A DNA stretch of 64,000 nucleotides, taken from the NCBI RefSeq assembly GCF_904067545.1, contig NZ_LR881183.1:438277-502276 (forward strand), given 5' to 3'. Source of the DNA: Thermococcus camini (GTDB lineage: Archaea; Methanobacteriota_B; Thermococci; Thermococcales; Thermococcaceae). Shown one piece after another: positions 54,016 to 61,706 of the stretch. Position 1 is the first letter of the stretch. Each line of letters opens with the position of its first letter. A model generated the notes under the pieces. That model was not told where the DNA came from. It made no database searches and saw only the letters and a program-made list of their open reading frames with translations. The translations under genes and the position numbers were made by a program.

Positions 54016-55584
54016 TCAGACCCTTATGATGACCTCGTTCTTCTCGAGCTCCTCGCCGTACTTGCGCTTGATGGAGTAGTAGCTTTCCACTGCACCGACG
54101 ATCCACATGAAGATTATTGCCAGTCTGGCCGGCCACTCGAGGGTCGCTCCGACGAGGCTCTGGGCGGATCCTATCAGCGGTATCAGCAGGAGTATTGGGG
54201 CTATGTAGAGCAGTATCGGCTTGTACCATCCGGGGACTTTCATGTAGGCTCCCTGGTGCAGCTCCTTCCAGAAGTTGTCCGGCTTGAAGAGGTACACCGC
54301 CACTATGATGTCGAAGAGCGCCAGCAGCGTGAGCTGGAAGCTGACCCATGCGTCAACCTGGTCGAGGTAGCCGCTGATGTACACCACCGGAAGGCCCGCG
54401 ATGAAGTAGAGCACGAGCACTACCCAGGTTCCGACCTTCCTCTTGATGTTGAGGTCCTCCTCGAGGAGGGCGGTGAGGTAGTTGTACATGGCTATGGCTG
54501 AGGTGAAGCCCGCGAACCAGAGGAGGAGGAACCACATTGCTCCAAAGAGCTTTCCTATGTCACCCATGCTGACAAAGACGTTGGGCAGGCTGGTGTAGGA
54601 GAATCCAAGGCCGAACTTCTGGCCTATCCACGCGAGGGCCTCGTTCTTACCCTGGGCAAGAACCTCGGGCGGTACTATCTTGGGGGCGTAGGCGGTCGCC
54701 AGCGGGACGGCGAGTGAACCACCGAGAACTACCTCCGCGAACTCGTTCAGGGAGACCGTCGCGAGACCGCTGAGGGCAACGTCGTCATCAGGGCCGAGGT
54801 AGCTGGCGTAGTTCTGGATGATACCCATACCGAGCGAGAGGGTGAAGAATATCTGCCCAGTTGCGGCGAGCATGACCGTCGCGAAGTGGTCCTTGAGGTA
54901 CGCCCAGTTGGGGCTCCAGATGAACCTGAATCCATCAATGGTGCTCCAGTTGGGGTCTATTGGTGAGCCGAGGACGAACACGTAGCCGACCATTATGATG
55001 GCGAAGACGTAGAGGAGCGGCATCATGACCTTGACCCATCTTTCTATTCCCTTGCTGACGCCCTGTCCGACGGCTATGGCAAGGAGGATCACGGTTATGC
55101 CCCAGAAGAGCATGACCTGGGCGTGGTTGCCGAGGTAGTTGCTGAAGAACTCTCCGGTGCTCTGGCCGAAGTAGGCTCCAGTGGCGCTGAAGTAGGAGTA
55201 AGCCGCGGACCAGCCGATGAGGTGGAGGTAGTAGCTGTTCAGGAGAACGGTCAGTGAAAAGGCCAGCATTCCGCTGATAACTCCCCACCACAGTGCGCCT
55301 CTTGGCTTGACGCGCTCCCTGGCCATGAGGTAGTACGTGGGACCGAGGGTGCCGTGACCATACTTTCCACCGTAGCGACCGGCGACCCATTCAATCCACA
55401 TCACTGGTATTCCTAGGAAGAACAGAGCTATAAAGTACGGCACCATAAAGGCTCCGCCACCGTTCTGGGCAACCTGCGTTGGAAACCTCACGAAGTTGCC
55501 CAGACCGACGGCGTTTCCAGCCATTGCTAAAATCAAACCAATCTTAGTTGCCCATTGATCCCTCTGTTGTTCCACAATATTCAC
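54016..55584 (-). CDS. Sodium-dependent transporter, NSS (SNF) family
   Basis: The 522-residue protein has about 12 membrane helices and the NSS sodium/substrate motif IGLILAMAGNAVGLGNFVRFP (about residues 16-36). The unwound TM6 region contains SLGMGIIQNYASYL, and TM8 has FTSAIAMYNYLTALLEE. NSS proteins import amino acids with sodium; pairing with a MetS-like subunit suggests methionine or alanine. ATG 55584 is preceded by GGGGGTGAAT. A minus-strand TATA-like element (plus TTATGTATAAGG) lies at about 55636-55647. Confidence 0.92.
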   Translation of the reverse strand: MNIVEQQRDQWATKIGLILAMAGNAVGLGNFVRFPTQVAQNGGGAFMVPYFIALFFLGIPVMWIEWVAGRYGGKYGHGTLGPTYYLMARERVKPRGALWWGVISGMLAFSLTVLLNSYYLHLIGWSAAYSYFSATGAYFGQSTGEFFSNYLGNHAQVMLFWGITVILLAIAVGQGVSKGIERWVKVMMPLLYVFAIIMVGYVFVLGSPIDPNWSTIDGFRFIWSPNWAYLKDHFATVMLAATGQIFFTLSLGMGIIQNYASYLGPDDDVALSGLATVSLNEFAEVVLGGSLAVPLATAYAPKIVPPEVLAQGKNEALAWIGQKFGLGFSYTSLPNVFVSMGDIGKLFGAMWFLLLWFAGFTSAIAMYNYLTALLEEDLNIKRKVGTWVVLVLYFIAGLPVVYISGYLDQVDAWVSFQLTLLALFDIIVAVYLFKPDNFWKELHQGAYMKVPGWYKPILLYIAPILLLIPLIGSAQSLVGATLEWPARLAIIFMWIVGAVESYYSIKRKYGEELEKNEVIIRV

Positions 55585-55845
55585 CCCCGTTCTTAAATGT
55601 CCGGATCATGAAACCCCTGTGTATGGCTTTGGGGCATTATGTATAAGGTGAGGCATTCTATAAAAAGCTTTCTGATAGTTTTTTTCGACAAAAGACGATT
55701 TACTCAAGCGTTAAACTGTGGCAGTTCCTTTCTCGTCATTTCTTTAATGTGTTGAAAAAACCTTAATTTCGGCTCTGGCATTATGACAATTATGGTGTCC
55801 GGATACCACAGAATGACAAATCATTTTCGGTGCATTTCCATCAAG

Positions 55846-55852
55846 TATTTAA
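55846..55852 (+). promoter_or_regulatory. TATA element of the C/D box sRNA
   Basis: AAGTATTTAACC with TATTTAA at 55846-55852 lies about 24-30 bases before the terminal stem of the sRNA (55876), the spacing expected for archaeal transcription initiation just upstream of the RNA. Confidence 0.5.
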
Positions 55853-55875
55853 CCTTGTGATGCTACCCCTGGGAT

Positions 55876-55939
55876 GGTGCCCGATGATTGGAACAAGAGT
55901 GAGCTGATGGGTGATGACCGACTTCTCGCTGAGGGCGCC
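55876..55939 (+). ncRNA. C/D box guide sRNA
   Basis: The terminal stem GGTGCCC (55876-55882) pairs with GGGCGCC (55933-55939). The C-like box ATGATTG (55884-55890, imperfect) is followed by a 13-base guide, D' box CTGA (55904-55907), a 3-base linker, a perfect C' box GTGATGA (55911-55917), an 11-base guide CCGACTTCTCG (55918-55928), and D box CTGA (55929-55932). Size and spacing match Thermococcales 2'-O-methylation guides bound by L7Ae, Nop5 and fibrillarin. The targets are not determined. The imperfect C box is the weakest point. Confidence 0.7.
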
Positions 55940-56034
55940 GCATCCCGGATCGTTCCGAGATCTGGAGGGTTCTGTTTTGGGTTCATTGATGCAGTTTTGT
56001 GTTCTCCGATGTATAGAAAATCTTGGATGTACAT

Positions 56035-56075
56035 CCCTCTTTTTGCCCGAAGATTTCGGGAGGGTTTTTCTTTTT
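56035..56075 (+). terminator. Hairpin followed by T-runs
   Basis: CCCGAA (56046-56051) and TTCGGG (56055-56060) form a tight inverted repeat, extended outward by CCCT/AGGG. It is followed by TTTTTCTTTTT (56065-56075). It lies downstream of the sRNA and upstream of the gdhA promoter, so it may end the sRNA transcript or insulate gdhA. Confidence 0.45.
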
Positions 56076-56142
56076 GCCGAAAATTTCCGTACATAACTTT
56101 TTGTTTGAAATCAACCGTTCTCCTGCCTTCTTTATCGAAAGG

Positions 56143-56150
56143 TTTATATA
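56143..56150 (+). promoter_or_regulatory. gdhA TATA box
   Basis: CGAAAGGTTTATATATGC contains a strong BRE-TATA pair (TTTATATA at 56143-56150). Transcription would begin near 56175, leaving a short leader with GAGGTGG before ATG 56202. The strength of this element fits the high expression of glutamate dehydrogenase in Thermococcales. Confidence 0.75.
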
Positions 56151-56201
56151 TGCAAATGCCTAAGAGTACCTCGCAAATTACCGAAACCTGAGGTGGTAAA
56201 G

Positions 56202-57461
56202 ATGGTCGAGATTGACCCGTTTGAGATGGCCGTTCAGCAGCTCGAGAGGGCTGCCCAGTTCATGGACATAAGCGAAGAGGCCCTTGAGTGGCTCAAGAAG
56301 CCCATGAGGATTGTTGAGGTCTCAGTTCCGCTTGAGATGGACGACGGTTCTGTTAAGGTTTTCACCGGTTTCCGTGTTCAGCACAACTGGGCCCGCGGTC
56401 CGACCAAGGGTGGTATAAGGTGGCACCCGGCCGAGACCCTCAGCACCGTTAAGGCCCTCGCCACCTGGATGACCTGGAAGGTCGCCGTCGTTGACCTCCC
56501 CTACGGTGGAGGTAAGGGTGGTATCATCGTCAACCCGAAGGAGCTCAGCGAGAGGGAGAAGGAGAGGCTCGCGAGGAACTACATAAGGGCCATCTACGAC
56601 GTCATCAGCCCGTACACCGACATTCCGGCCCCGGACGTTTACACCAACCCGCAGATCATGGCCTGGATGATGGATGAGTACGAGGTCATCAGCAGGAGGA
56701 AGGGCCCGAGCTTCGGTGTCATCACCGGCAAGCCGCCCGGAGTTGGCGGTATCGTCGCCAGGATGGACGCCACCGCCCGCGGTGCCAGCTACACCGTCCG
56801 TGAGGCCGCCAAGGCTCTCGGCATGGACCTCAAGGGCAAGACCATCGCCATCCAGGGTTACGGTAACGCCGGCTACTTCATGGCCAAGATCATGAGCGAG
56901 GAGTACGGCATGAAGGTCGTCGCCGTCAGCGACAGCAAGGGCGGCATCTACAACCCGGACGGTCTCAACGCCGACGAGATCCTCGAGTGGAAGAAGAAGA
57001 ACGGCAGCGTCAAGGACTTCCCAGGCGCGACCAACATCACCAACGAGGAGCTCCTCGAGCTCGAGGTCGACGTCCTCGCCCCGAGCGCCATCGAGGGTGT
57101 CATCACCAAGGACAACGCCGACAAGATCAAGGCCAAGATCGTCGCCGAGCTCGCCAACGGTCCGACCACCCCGGAGGCCGACGAGATCCTCCACGAGAAG
57201 GGCGTCCTCATCATACCGGACTTCCTCTGTAACGCCGGCGGTGTTACCGTCAGCTACTTTGAGTGGGTCCAGAACATCAACGGCTTCTACTGGACCGTCG
57301 AGGAGACCAGGAAGAGGCTCGACGACAAGATGACCAAGGCCTTCTGGGACGTCTACAACACCCACAAGGAGAAGAACATCCCGATGAGGGATGCCGCCTA
57401 CGTCGTCTCAGTCCAGAGGGTCTACGACGCCATGAAGCACCGCGGATGGGTGAAGAAGTGA
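56202..57461 (+). CDS. gdhA: Glutamate dehydrogenase
   Basis: The 419-residue hexameric enzyme has [13 protein letters not shown] (about residues 67-79) and the catalytic region [10 protein letters not shown] (about 98-107) with its lysine. The Rossmann motif [16 protein letters not shown] lies around 216-231 and ANGPTTPEA near 310. It interconverts glutamate and 2-oxoglutarate plus ammonia with NAD(P). Length matches the well-studied Pyrococcus/Thermococcus enzymes. ATG 56202 follows GAGGTGG. Codon use is highly biased (GGC, CTC, AAG), as expected of an abundant protein. Confidence 0.98.
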   Translation: MVEIDPFEMAVQQLERAAQFMDISEEALEWLKKPMRIVEVSVPLEMDDGSVKVFTGFRVQHNWARGPTKGGIRWHPAETLSTVKALATWMTWKVAVVDLPYGGGKGGIIVNPKELSEREKERLARNYIRAIYDVISPYTDIPAPDVYTNPQIMAWMMDEYEVISRRKGPSFGVITGKPPGVGGIVARMDATARGASYTVREAAKALGMDLKGKTIAIQGYGNAGYFMAKIMSEEYGMKVVAVSDSKGGIYNPDGLNADEILEWKKKNGSVKDFPGATNITNEELLELEVDVLAPSAIEGVITKDNADKIKAKIVAELANGPTTPEADEILHEKGVLIIPDFLCNAGGVTVSYFEWVQNINGFYWTVEETRKRLDDKMTKAFWDVYNTHKEKNIPMRDAAYVVSVQRVYDAMKHRGWVKK

Positions 57462-57476
57462 TTTCTTCTCCCTTTT

Positions 57477-57827
57477 CTATTCGTTTCTTCCGCCCTGCAT
57501 CCGGTAGAGCCTTGCTATGGCCTGCATCGCCGCGGCCACCATTATGCCCGTGAATATCATCCCCAGTAGGGGCAGGATAAATGCCGTGAGGAACTTTGTT
57601 AGGGCCTTCGTTGGGACTATATCCCCGTATCCAACGGTGTAAGCTGAAATAAAGGCGAAGTAGACCCCGTCCCATATGCTCAGGTTTTCCTTTCTGGCTA
57701 TAAGGACTCCGAGGGCGGTTATTATGAGGAACAGCCCGAGAAGAATGCTCCTTACGTAGTAGAGAACCCTCAAAAATTCGTGAAAAAAGGTGCGGAAGCC
57801 CACGAGTTCGAACTCGCTTTCTCCCAT
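57477..57827 (-). CDS. Two-TM potassium channel
   Basis: The 116-residue protein has an inward helix (VRSILLGLFLIITALGVLIA), a pore loop with selectivity filter TVGYGD (residues 64-69), and a second helix (FLTAFILPLLGMIFTGIMVAAAM). It thus has KcsA-like topology. There is no RCK/TrkA-N domain, unlike MthK. It starts three bases after the stop of the upstream kinase-like gene, so both are probably co-transcribed. Confidence 0.9.
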   Translation of the reverse strand: MGESEFELVGFRTFFHEFLRVLYYVRSILLGLFLIITALGVLIARKENLSIWDGVYFAFISAYTVGYGDIVPTKALTKFLTAFILPLLGMIFTGIMVAAAMQAIARLYRMQGGRNE

Positions 57828-57830
57828 GGC

Positions 57831-58994
57831 TCACACCTTGGCCCAGTACTCCTTCTCCTCGACCATGGCTTTTACCATCTCGTCCTCGTCCTTGAACATC
57901 GTCCTCCGCGATGGGTTCTGCATGCCGTAGAACTCCATGAATGGGCTTGGGCGGCGCTCAAACGGGAAGTAGAGGTATATCGCCGCCAGCGTTCTGTATG
58001 CCTCGGCCATCTCGCTGATAACGCCGGCGGAAACGCCTTCCGCATAGTGGTAAACCGCTATGGCCTTGCTGACATCGACGAGGTTGAAGTCCCTCTCGAC
58101 GAGCTGGCGCCTCAGTATGTCTGTGGCCTGCTCTATGTCCCCCCTGTCAAGTTCCTCCACCTGCTCTCCATCCAGGAGGTGTTTGATTCTGATGCGTGTT
58201 ATTGATGGGTCTCTGTTGACCTGGGCGTCGTATTCAGCAACGACCCACCAGTCGTCCAGGGCGCCGGGATCGAGGACGGTGAAGTGCTCGCTCAGCTTGG
58301 TGTAAAAGTCCCTGACGCGGTGGTAGTACTCCTCCTCGTGGCCGGTCATCGGATAGCTGAGGTAGACTAGCGGCTTTTCGGTCTCACGGAATATCAGGTC
58401 GAGGAAGACCCCGTAGGGGTGTCTTATGCCGAACTGGAGGATGTAGCGGACCTCGATGCCTTCTTTCTTCAGCTCGTGTATCAGAGTCTTGACGTGGTTT
58501 ATGGCATCCTCGCGCCACATGACGAGGGTCGTCAGCTTTATGTTCTCGGGATTCTCGCCGAAGCGCTCGAACCACTCCGGGTCGTTGATGATGCGCCTTC
58601 TGACCGATAAGACGTCGTCAAGGACTATTATCACGCGGTTCGGCCTCAGAAGCTTCAGATTGCTGGTCGTGAACCCTATAACGCTCCCGCTTCCCCAGCG
58701 GAAGAGGCTTGGAGTTGAAACGAGATGGAAGTTTTTGTCACTTTCGTCTATTTCCTTCCTTATTCTATTGAAAGCCTCGTCCCGTATCTCGTTCATCAGA
58801 TCCTGGTGGCTTATGGCGAAGTCGAGAACGTTCTTCCTCGTTATCTTGACACCCAGCTCCTTTCCGACCTCCCTGATGTAGTCGAAGACGTGGTAGTAGG
58901 CGTAGCTCTCCCCGTCGGCGAGCTTCAGCGCCTCGGTTATGTACTCGTCACGCCCGTTGAGGGGCGGCCCGGTTAGGAGTATTATCTCTTTCAT
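57831..58994 (-). CDS. P-loop NTPase fused to nucleoside 2-deoxyribosyltransferase-like domain
   Basis: The 387-residue protein begins KEIILLTGPPLNGRDEYITEAL, a modified Walker A (GPPLNGRDE) like that of adenylate-kinase-type P-loop proteins. A VIIVLDDVLSVRRRI strand near residue 130 could serve as Walker B. The C-terminal half opens with KPLVYLSYPMTGHEEEYYHRV and later has AIAVYHYAEGVSAGVISEMAEAY. This pattern (YLxxPMTG, then a Glu in SAGVxxEMxxA) resembles nucleoside 2-deoxyribosyltransferases. Both parts suggest nucleotide handling; the reaction is unknown. ATG 58994 follows GGTGGTG. Confidence 0.65.
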   Translation of the reverse strand: MKEIILLTGPPLNGRDEYITEALKLADGESYAYYHVFDYIREVGKELGVKITRKNVLDFAISHQDLMNEIRDEAFNRIRKEIDESDKNFHLVSTPSLFRWGSGSVIGFTTSNLKLLRPNRVIIVLDDVLSVRRRIINDPEWFERFGENPENIKLTTLVMWREDAINHVKTLIHELKKEGIEVRYILQFGIRHPYGVFLDLIFRETEKPLVYLSYPMTGHEEEYYHRVRDFYTKLSEHFTVLDPGALDDWWVVAEYDAQVNRDPSITRIRIKHLLDGEQVEELDRGDIEQATDILRRQLVERDFNLVDVSKAIAVYHYAEGVSAGVISEMAEAYRTLAAIYLYFPFERRPSPFMEFYGMQNPSRRTMFKDEDEMVKAMVEEKEYWAKV

Positions 58995-59112
58995 TTCACC
59001 ACCCCGCTGCATCTAAAAGGCCATTTTGGACGAAACCTTTAAATACTATTCCCCTAAAGTGGCGTTGTAGGGGTTCTTCTGTTCTAAAAACATACCAGCA
59101 GGGGTGTTGTAA

Positions 59113-59724
59113 TTGACTGAAAAACTAAAGGGAACGACTACGGTCGGCATTGTATGTAAGGACGGCGTAGTCCTGGCAGCGGACAGAAGGGCATCTCTGG
59201 GCAACATGGTGCTCTCAGAGAAGGTTACCAAGGTCTTCTGGATAGACAACCACCTTGCCCTTGCCGGTGCGGGGAGCGTCGGCGACATTCTCAGCCTCGT
59301 CAGGCTTCTGAGGGCCGAGGCCAAACTCTACCGGGCCAAGGTGGGTAAGGAGATGAGCGTTAAGGCCCTCGCAACCCTGACTTCTAACGTGCTTCACGGG
59401 AGCAGGTTCATGCCGTACTTTGGGTGGTTTCTCGTAGCGGGCCACACCGGACAGCCCAGGCTTTATTCGGTGGACATGGCCGGCGGGGTTACCGAAGACA
59501 GGTTCACCGCCGCCGGTTCGGGTATGGAGTTCGCCTTCTCGATACTTGAGGCGGAGTTTAAGGAGGAGATGACGCTGGAAGAGGGCGTTAAGCTCGCGCT
59601 CAAGGCGATAAAAGCCGCCGCCAGAAGGGACGTTTTTACGGGCGGCGGTGTTACCCTCGTTACCGTTACGGATGAAGGATACAAAGAGTGGAGCGAGGAG
59701 GAAATAAAGGGTCTTCTGGAATGA
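59113..59724 (+). CDS. psmB: 20S proteasome beta subunit
   Basis: The 203-residue precursor has a 7-residue propeptide ending in KG and then the N-terminal nucleophile Thr (TTTVGIV). Counting from it, Asp17 (AADRRAS) and Lys33 (KVTKVF) complete the active site. It forms the central rings of the 20S core with alpha subunits. The TTG start at 59113 follows GGGGTG. The ORF ends two codons before the GTG start of aCPSF1, an operon conserved in the order. TATA-like CCTTTAAATAC at about 59036. Confidence 0.96.
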   Translation: MTEKLKGTTTVGIVCKDGVVLAADRRASLGNMVLSEKVTKVFWIDNHLALAGAGSVGDILSLVRLLRAEAKLYRAKVGKEMSVKALATLTSNVLHGSRFMPYFGWFLVAGHTGQPRLYSVDMAGGVTEDRFTAAGSGMEFAFSILEAEFKEEMTLEEGVKLALKAIKAAARRDVFTGGGVTLVTVTDEGYKEWSEEEIKGLLE

Positions 59725-59734
59725 GGTGATACCG

Positions 59735-61681
59735 GTGATAAGAAGAGAGACCTTCGTCGATGATATACTACGCGATATAAAAGCTGTAATAAGCCAGATG
59801 GTTCCACCTGAGGCGAGGATAACCGACGTTGAGTTCGAGGGTCCCGAGCTGGTCATATACGTCAGGAACCCGGAGGCCATAATGCGGGACGGGGAGCTGA
59901 TAAAGAACCTCGCCAAGGTTCTTAAAAAGCGCATAAGCGTCCGCCCCGACCCGGATGTTCTCCTCCCGCCAGAGAAGGCGGAGGACATGATAAAGGCCCT
60001 GGTTCCCGCCGAGGCGGAGATAACCAACATAAGCTTTGACCCATCCGTCGGTGAGGTTATCATAGAAGCCAAGAAGCCAGGTCTGGTTATCGGGAAGAAC
60101 GGCGAAACCCTTCGCTTAATAACCCAGAAGGTTCACTGGGCGCCGAGGGTCGTCAGAACCCCTCCGCTCCAGAGCCAGACCATCTACTCGATAAGGCAGA
60201 TACTCCAGGCGGAGGCGAAGGACAGGAGGAAGTTCCTCCGCCAGGCGGGCAGGAACATATACCGCAAGCCGGAGGTCAAGAGTGATTGGATACGCATAAC
60301 CGGTCTGGGAGGCTTCCGCGAGGTCGGAAGAAGCGCCCTCCTTGTCCAGACCAACGAGAGCTACGTTCTGGTTGACTTCGGTGTCAACATAGCGGCTATG
60401 CGCGATCCCAAAAAGGCCTTCCCGCACTTCGAGGCCCCGGAGTTCCGCTACGTCCTCGATGCCGGTCTGCTTGATGCCATCATAATAACCCACGCCCACC
60501 TCGACCACAGCGGAATGCTGCCCTACCTCTTCCGCTACAAGCTCTTCGACGGGCCGATATACACGACTCCCCCGACCAGGGATTTGATGGTTCTTCTCCA
60601 GCAGGACTTCATCGAGATTCAGAAGATGAACGGTGTCGAGCCGCTCTACAGGCCGAGGGACATCAAAGAGGTCATAAAGCACACGATAACCCTTGACTAC
60701 GGTGAGGTTCGCGACATCGCACCTGATATGAGGCTTACCCTTCACAACGCCGGCCACATCCTCGGATCGTCCATAGTGCACCTCCACATAGGCAACGGGC
60801 TCCACAACATAGCCATAACCGGCGACTTCAAGTTCATCCCGACGAGGCTCTTTGAGCCGGCCGTCAGCAGGTTCCCGCGCCTTGAGACCCTCGTCATGGA
60901 GTCCACCTACGGTGGAAGCAACGACTACCAGATGCCCAGGGAGGAGGCGGAGAAGAGGCTCATAGAGGTCATCCACCAGACCATCAGGCGCGGCGGAAAG
61001 GTGCTCATTCCGGCCATGGCCGTCGGTAGGGCGCAGGAGATAATGATGGTACTCGAGGAGTACGCCAGGATAGGCGGCCTCGAGGTTCCGATTTACCTGG
61101 ACGGCATGATATGGGAGGCGACTGCCATACACACCGCCTATCCGGAGTACCTCAGCAGGCACCTGCGCGAGCAGATATTCCACGAGGGCTACAACCCGTT
61201 CCTCAATCCGATATTCAAGAGCGTCGCCAACTCACGCGAGAGGCAGGACATCATAGACTCCGGCGAGCCGGCCATAATCATAGCCACCTCGGGCATGCTC
61301 GTTGGCGGACCGAGCGTCGAGTACTTCAAGCAGCTCGCCTCAGACCCGAAGAACAGCATAGTCTTCGTGAGCTACCAGGCGGAGGGAACCCTTGGAAGGC
61401 AGGTGCAGCGCGGCCTCCGCGAGATACCTCTCGTCGGAGAGGGCGGAAAGACGGAGGTAGTCAACGTTAACATGGAGGTTCACACCATAGACGGCTTCTC
61501 CGGTCACGCCGACAGGAGGGAACTCATAAGCTACATAGCCCGCCTGAGACCCAGGCCGGAGCGCGTCATAACTGTCCACGGCGAGGCCCACAAGTGCCTC
61601 GACCTCAGCACGAGCATACACAAGAAGTTCGGCCTCTCAACGCGCGCTCCAAACAACCTCGACGCCATAAGGCTCAAGTGA
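59735..61681 (+). CDS. fttA: aCPSF1/FttA, KH-containing beta-CASP ribonuclease
   Basis: The 648-residue protein has two N-terminal KH-type domains (GLVIGKNGETLRLI at about residues 116-129), a metallo-beta-lactamase domain with THAHLDHSG (about 252-260) and AGHILGSSIVHL, and a beta-CASP domain with VMESTYGG and KVLIPAMAVGRAQE. The C-terminal motifs are DGFSGHADRREL and TVHGEAHK. It cleaves nascent transcripts and acts as the archaeal transcription termination factor. GTG 59735 follows GAGGTGAT; the upstream in-frame GTG at 59726 overlaps that site. Confidence 0.96.
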   Translation: MIRRETFVDDILRDIKAVISQMVPPEARITDVEFEGPELVIYVRNPEAIMRDGELIKNLAKVLKKRISVRPDPDVLLPPEKAEDMIKALVPAEAEITNISFDPSVGEVIIEAKKPGLVIGKNGETLRLITQKVHWAPRVVRTPPLQSQTIYSIRQILQAEAKDRRKFLRQAGRNIYRKPEVKSDWIRITGLGGFREVGRSALLVQTNESYVLVDFGVNIAAMRDPKKAFPHFEAPEFRYVLDAGLLDAIIITHAHLDHSGMLPYLFRYKLFDGPIYTTPPTRDLMVLLQQDFIEIQKMNGVEPLYRPRDIKEVIKHTITLDYGEVRDIAPDMRLTLHNAGHILGSSIVHLHIGNGLHNIAITGDFKFIPTRLFEPAVSRFPRLETLVMESTYGGSNDYQMPREEAEKRLIEVIHQTIRRGGKVLIPAMAVGRAQEIMMVLEEYARIGGLEVPIYLDGMIWEATAIHTAYPEYLSRHLREQIFHEGYNPFLNPIFKSVANSRERQDIIDSGEPAIIIATSGMLVGGPSVEYFKQLASDPKNSIVFVSYQAEGTLGRQVQRGLREIPLVGEGGKTEVVNVNMEVHTIDGFSGHADRRELISYIARLRPRPERVITVHGEAHKCLDLSTSIHKKFGLSTRAPNNLDAIRLK

Positions 61682-61706
61682 GGGCCCGGATTGAGAAGTG
61701 ATGAAA

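Larger units (their letters stand above)
55585..56201. other. 600-base regulatory region between NSS transporter and gdhA
   Basis: The region holds the transporter promoter (about 55640, minus strand), a C/D box sRNA with its own TATA (55846-55939), a hairpin followed by T-runs (56035-56075), and the gdhA promoter (56143-56150). An ORF of 105 codons at 55874-56191 is rejected because it spans these elements. The stretch 55680-55800 is A/T-rich and otherwise featureless. Confidence 0.5.

Noticed and set aside
55874-56191. 105-codon ORF between the NSS transporter and gdhA
   Set aside because: It spans the C/D box sRNA, a T-rich hairpin and the gdhA TATA box, and its composition (many Ser, Arg, Phe, Cys) is not protein-like for this genome.
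56322-57365. 347-codon ORF opposite glutamate dehydrogenase
   Set aside because: Its Val/Asp/Gly/Leu-rich low-complexity composition is the mirror of biased GDH codons; the plus strand gene is unambiguous.
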